A DNA stretch of 11,244 nt. Source: Funneliformis mosseae (Eukaryota > Glomeromycota > Glomeromycetes > Glomerales > Glomeraceae). Of this stretch, positions 10,218-11,244 are shown piece after piece (position 1 is the stretch's first letter; each line of letters opens with the position of its first letter). Where the stretch lies: NCBI GenBank assembly GCA_910592005.1, contig CAJVPP010003601.1, positions 1-11,244 of the forward strand, in the 5' to 3' direction. The notes beneath the pieces were generated by a model, which was given only the letters and a program-made list of their open reading frames with translations, was not told where the DNA came from and did not search any database. The position numbers and the translations under genes were made by a program.

Positions 10218-10219
10218 TA
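10218..10219. repeat. TA target-site duplication of the 157-bp MITE, left copy
   Basis: TA abuts the inverted repeat at 10220 and is repeated at 10377-10378 just outside the other end. Removing the element plus one TA (159 bp, 53 codons) rejoins the ORF2 frame, which supports the boundary. Confidence 0.75.
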
Positions 10220-10376
10220 TGAGGCCTTTGCAATAGAAAGGGAGGAATCTCAAAAAAAAATAAAAAATGAGTTAATAATAAATCTGAACAAATTATAGTA
10301 TTTAGAACATTTTTAGCTTATAAACTAAAATTTTAATTTTTTTGGAGTTTCCTCCCTTTCTATTGCAAAGATCCCA
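10220..10376. mobile_element. 157-bp MITE with 32-bp inverted repeats
   Basis: The left end (10220-10251) begins TGAGGCCTTTGCAATAGAAA. The right end (10344-10376, minus strand) begins TGGGATCTTTGCAATAGAAA. The repeats agree over about 32 bp with four or five differences, mostly transitions near the tip. The interior is A-rich with no coding. The TA flank and short length suggest a Tc1/mariner- or Stowaway-like non-autonomous element moved by a transposase elsewhere in the genome. It is inserted in the C-terminal part of LINE ORF2 and is therefore younger than the LINE. Its ends differ from those of the larger palindromic MITE, so a different transposase family member is implied. Confidence 0.9.
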
Positions 10377-10757
10377 TATTATTTACCTCAATTGAGTTTT
10401 AGTTTCTTGACCTACTTAAAGACATTATACTTATATCTCTGTCAGATAAAATAACAGCTTGCTTATCTGCAAAAGTTTATTGTATAGCCTCCTATCTTCA
10501 CTTTATCATAATATTTTCATATCTTGTTATGAGATATGAACAAAAAGAAATGCTACTCTTAACGAATGGAAATTGCTAATAATATTGAAGAGGATTATAT
10601 TATCCCTTAGGTCTCTCAGGTTTCTACACTCTTTTCCTCTCCCCTTATATCAAACTCTACCTCCTTTCTAACAGCTATCGCCTATGATTCCCATTGGTCA
10701 AATTTTTGGAATGGCAGTAATCACGCTCTTTCTTCTAGACGTTTGATAATTATATAA

Positions 10758-10956
10758 TAGTTTAGTCTAATATAAATTTCTTTTCTTTTCTTTTCTATTT
10801 ATAGTTTAATTCAGAAAAGTGTAAGATTGGTATTGATAAAGTAGTTTAGTTAAATTATTTTATAGATATTTTTGTATTTTCTATTTTATTATATGTATCT
10901 AATATTATATAAATTTAATAAAGATCATATAAAATTATCATATTTCAAAAAAAAAA
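10758..10956 (+). other. LINE 3' untranslated region with A-tail
   Basis: After the ORF2 stop at 10755-10757 comes an AT-rich tail holding four TTTTC units (10777-10796) and ending in ten A residues (10947-10956). The A-run directly abuts the right target duplication, as expected when reverse transcription was primed at the 3' end of the RNA. I see no hairpin of note. Confidence 0.75.
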
Positions 10957-10975
10957 TATGTTTGAATATTTATTA
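10957..10975 (+). repeat. LINE target-site duplication, right copy
   Basis: TATGTTTGAATATTTATTA matches 3321-3340 with one substitution and one missing A. The degree of divergence between the two copies gives a rough measure of age since insertion. Confidence 0.88.
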
Positions 10976-11089
10976 AATCCTAGAAATTAATATAAAATTA
11001 TAAAGTATTATTCTAGTATTTATAGCTAATAAGGTATTAGTATAAAACATCAAAAAGTTAGGTAGTCAGATATTTTTTGGAAGGGAGTG
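10976..11089. mobile_element. Palindromic MITE, right 114 bp of the split element
   Basis: This is the continuation of the element interrupted at 3340. It is the inverted counterpart of 2705-2818 and ends in GGGAGTG at 11083-11089, followed by TA. Shared landmarks include the ATTAGCTATAAATA box and the terminal AAAAAATATCTGA. The coding content is nil. Confidence 0.87.
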
Positions 11090-11091
11090 TA
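11090..11091. repeat. TA target-site duplication, right copy
   Basis: This is the partner of the TA at 2703-2704 and directly follows the inverted terminus of the palindromic MITE. Confidence 0.6.
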
Positions 11092-11146
11092 TATTGACAA
11101 AATATCTAAATTAGTTTCGCTAATTTTTTACTAAAATTTTGATATA

Positions 11147-11244
11147 CAGTCCGCGACATAAATATCTGGAATTTATCGCGACAAATAAAAAAATTGTAAA
11201 TCTTATTTTATTCGTTTCATATTTATACTATTCGTAGATTATAA
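11147..11244. mobile_element. Left end of a Tc1/mariner-like element, cut by the window
   Basis: After TA at 11145-11146 the sequence CAGTCCGCGACATAAATATC has the TA-CAGT… start and the xGACAxAAxTATCTGGA wording common at Tc1-type transposon ends. CGCGACA is repeated directly at 11152 and 11177, 25 bp apart, which fits a pair of transposase-binding boxes. CpG dinucleotides cluster here, unlike the rest of the window. The other end and any transposase gene would lie beyond 11244. The call rests on motif resemblance only. Confidence 0.6.

Larger units (their letters stand above)
5400..10757 (+). pseudogene. LINE ORF2: endonuclease-RT-RNase H polyprotein, decayed
   Basis: ORF2 nicks chromosomal DNA and copies the element RNA from the nick. 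The start is ATG 5400, five bases after the ORF1 stop. The stop is TAA 10755. Domains in order are AP endonuclease (5400-6135), a linker, reverse transcriptase (6805-7990), a thumb/connection region (7980-9290), RNase H (9285-9700), a zinc motif (10034-10084) and a C-terminal EIW…R…EWE stretch (10531-10575). Minus the 159-bp MITE insertion it is about 1,730 codons, long but within LINE range. The frame shifts near 5600, 5860, 6060, 6800, 7120, 7315, 7735, 7815, 7955, 7978, 8570, 8665, 9285, 9460, 9625, 9875, 10525 and 10569. Roughly thirty-five TAA/TAG and seven TGA interrupt it. Confidence 0.9.
3341..10956 (+). mobile_element. Near full-length dead non-LTR retrotransposon (LINE)
   Basis: This 7.6-kb element has every structural mark of target-primed reverse transcription: a short 5' leader, two consecutive genes (ORF1, ORF2), a 3' untranslated tail with (TTTTC)n, ten terminal A residues at 10947-10956, and flanking 19-20-bp target duplications. 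Gene order is ORF1 with zinc knuckle and coiled coil, then endonuclease, reverse transcriptase, RNase H and C-terminal zinc motif. The presence of RNase H and the AP-type endonuclease places it with I/R1-like elements, and the residue wording recalls Glomeromycotina LINEs. It has no terminal repeats of its own. A 157-bp MITE sits near its 3' end. Frameshifts and in-frame stops show that it is inactive. Confidence 0.9.

Noticed and set aside
10220..10376. A spliceosomal intron in ORF2
   Set aside because: The ends lack GT…AG on the coding strand, and the segment has matched 32-bp inverted repeats with TA flanks, which fits a MITE.
3341..10956. A novel defence system or group II intron/retron built on the reverse transcriptase
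   Set aside because: Endonuclease, RT and RNase H order, ORF1, A-tail and target duplication are those of an ordinary LINE, and no ncRNA or effector gene accompanies it.
2705..11089. One giant 8.4-kb DNA transposon (Maverick-like) with long inverted repeats
   Set aside because: The interior is a complete LINE with its own A-tail and target duplication, and removing it restores the palindrome. No transposase, integrase, polymerase B or capsid gene is visible.

Overview
The window is a nest of dead transposable elements in extremely AT-rich DNA. I see no intact gene, tRNA, rRNA or CRISPR array, and no bacterial-style operon. The best guess for the source is an AT-rich eukaryote, most likely an arbuscular-mycorrhizal (Glomeromycotina) or related early-diverging fungus. 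The central retrotransposon has motif wording that I recall from LINE families of Rhizophagus-type genomes: GKASxxSKIS, ILKGNNFAG, LFQDMSK, DQGE, IYTDSQAAI and a C-terminal EIW. This assignment rests on memory, not on a search. A ciliate with a variant code is the main alternative and is treated in the findings.

Layout. Bases 1-2702 are near-pure A+T flank with two degenerate tandem arrays: an 18-bp minisatellite at 1112-1226 and a roughly 150-175-bp repeat at 1541-2180. A TA-flanked palindromic transposon begins at 2705. It breaks off at 3340 and resumes at 10976-11089. Rejoined in silico it is about 750 bp and folds on itself along its whole length, with the symmetry centre near 3080. The break was made by a near full-length non-LTR retrotransposon (LINE) at 3341-10956. 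That element is bounded by a 19-20-bp target-site duplication (3321-3340 and 10957-10975) and ends in a run of ten A residues. The LINE itself was hit by a 157-bp TA-flanked MITE at 10220-10376. Past the palindromic element lies the first 98 bp of a Tc1/mariner-like end (11147-11244), cut by the window edge.

The LINE carries two wrecked genes on the + strand. ORF1 (3357-5394) is a nucleic-acid-binding protein with a ruined CCHC zinc knuckle and a C-terminal coiled coil. ORF2 (5400-10757) has, in order, AP-type endonuclease, reverse transcriptase, RNase H and a terminal zinc-binding motif. When active, ORF1 would package the element RNA and ORF2 would nick the target and copy the RNA in place. 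Both are now broken by well over a dozen frameshifts and by roughly fifty TAA/TAG and about fifteen TGA codons in the reading path (counts by eye).

The in-frame stops are not random. TAA/TAG fall where glutamine is expected, and TGA falls largely where tryptophan is expected. The missing zinc ligands are each explained by one C-to-T or G-to-A change. The simplest reading is transition-driven decay of the RIP or deamination kind. A variant genetic code predicts the same stop pattern, but the frameshifts mean that no code gives an intact protein.
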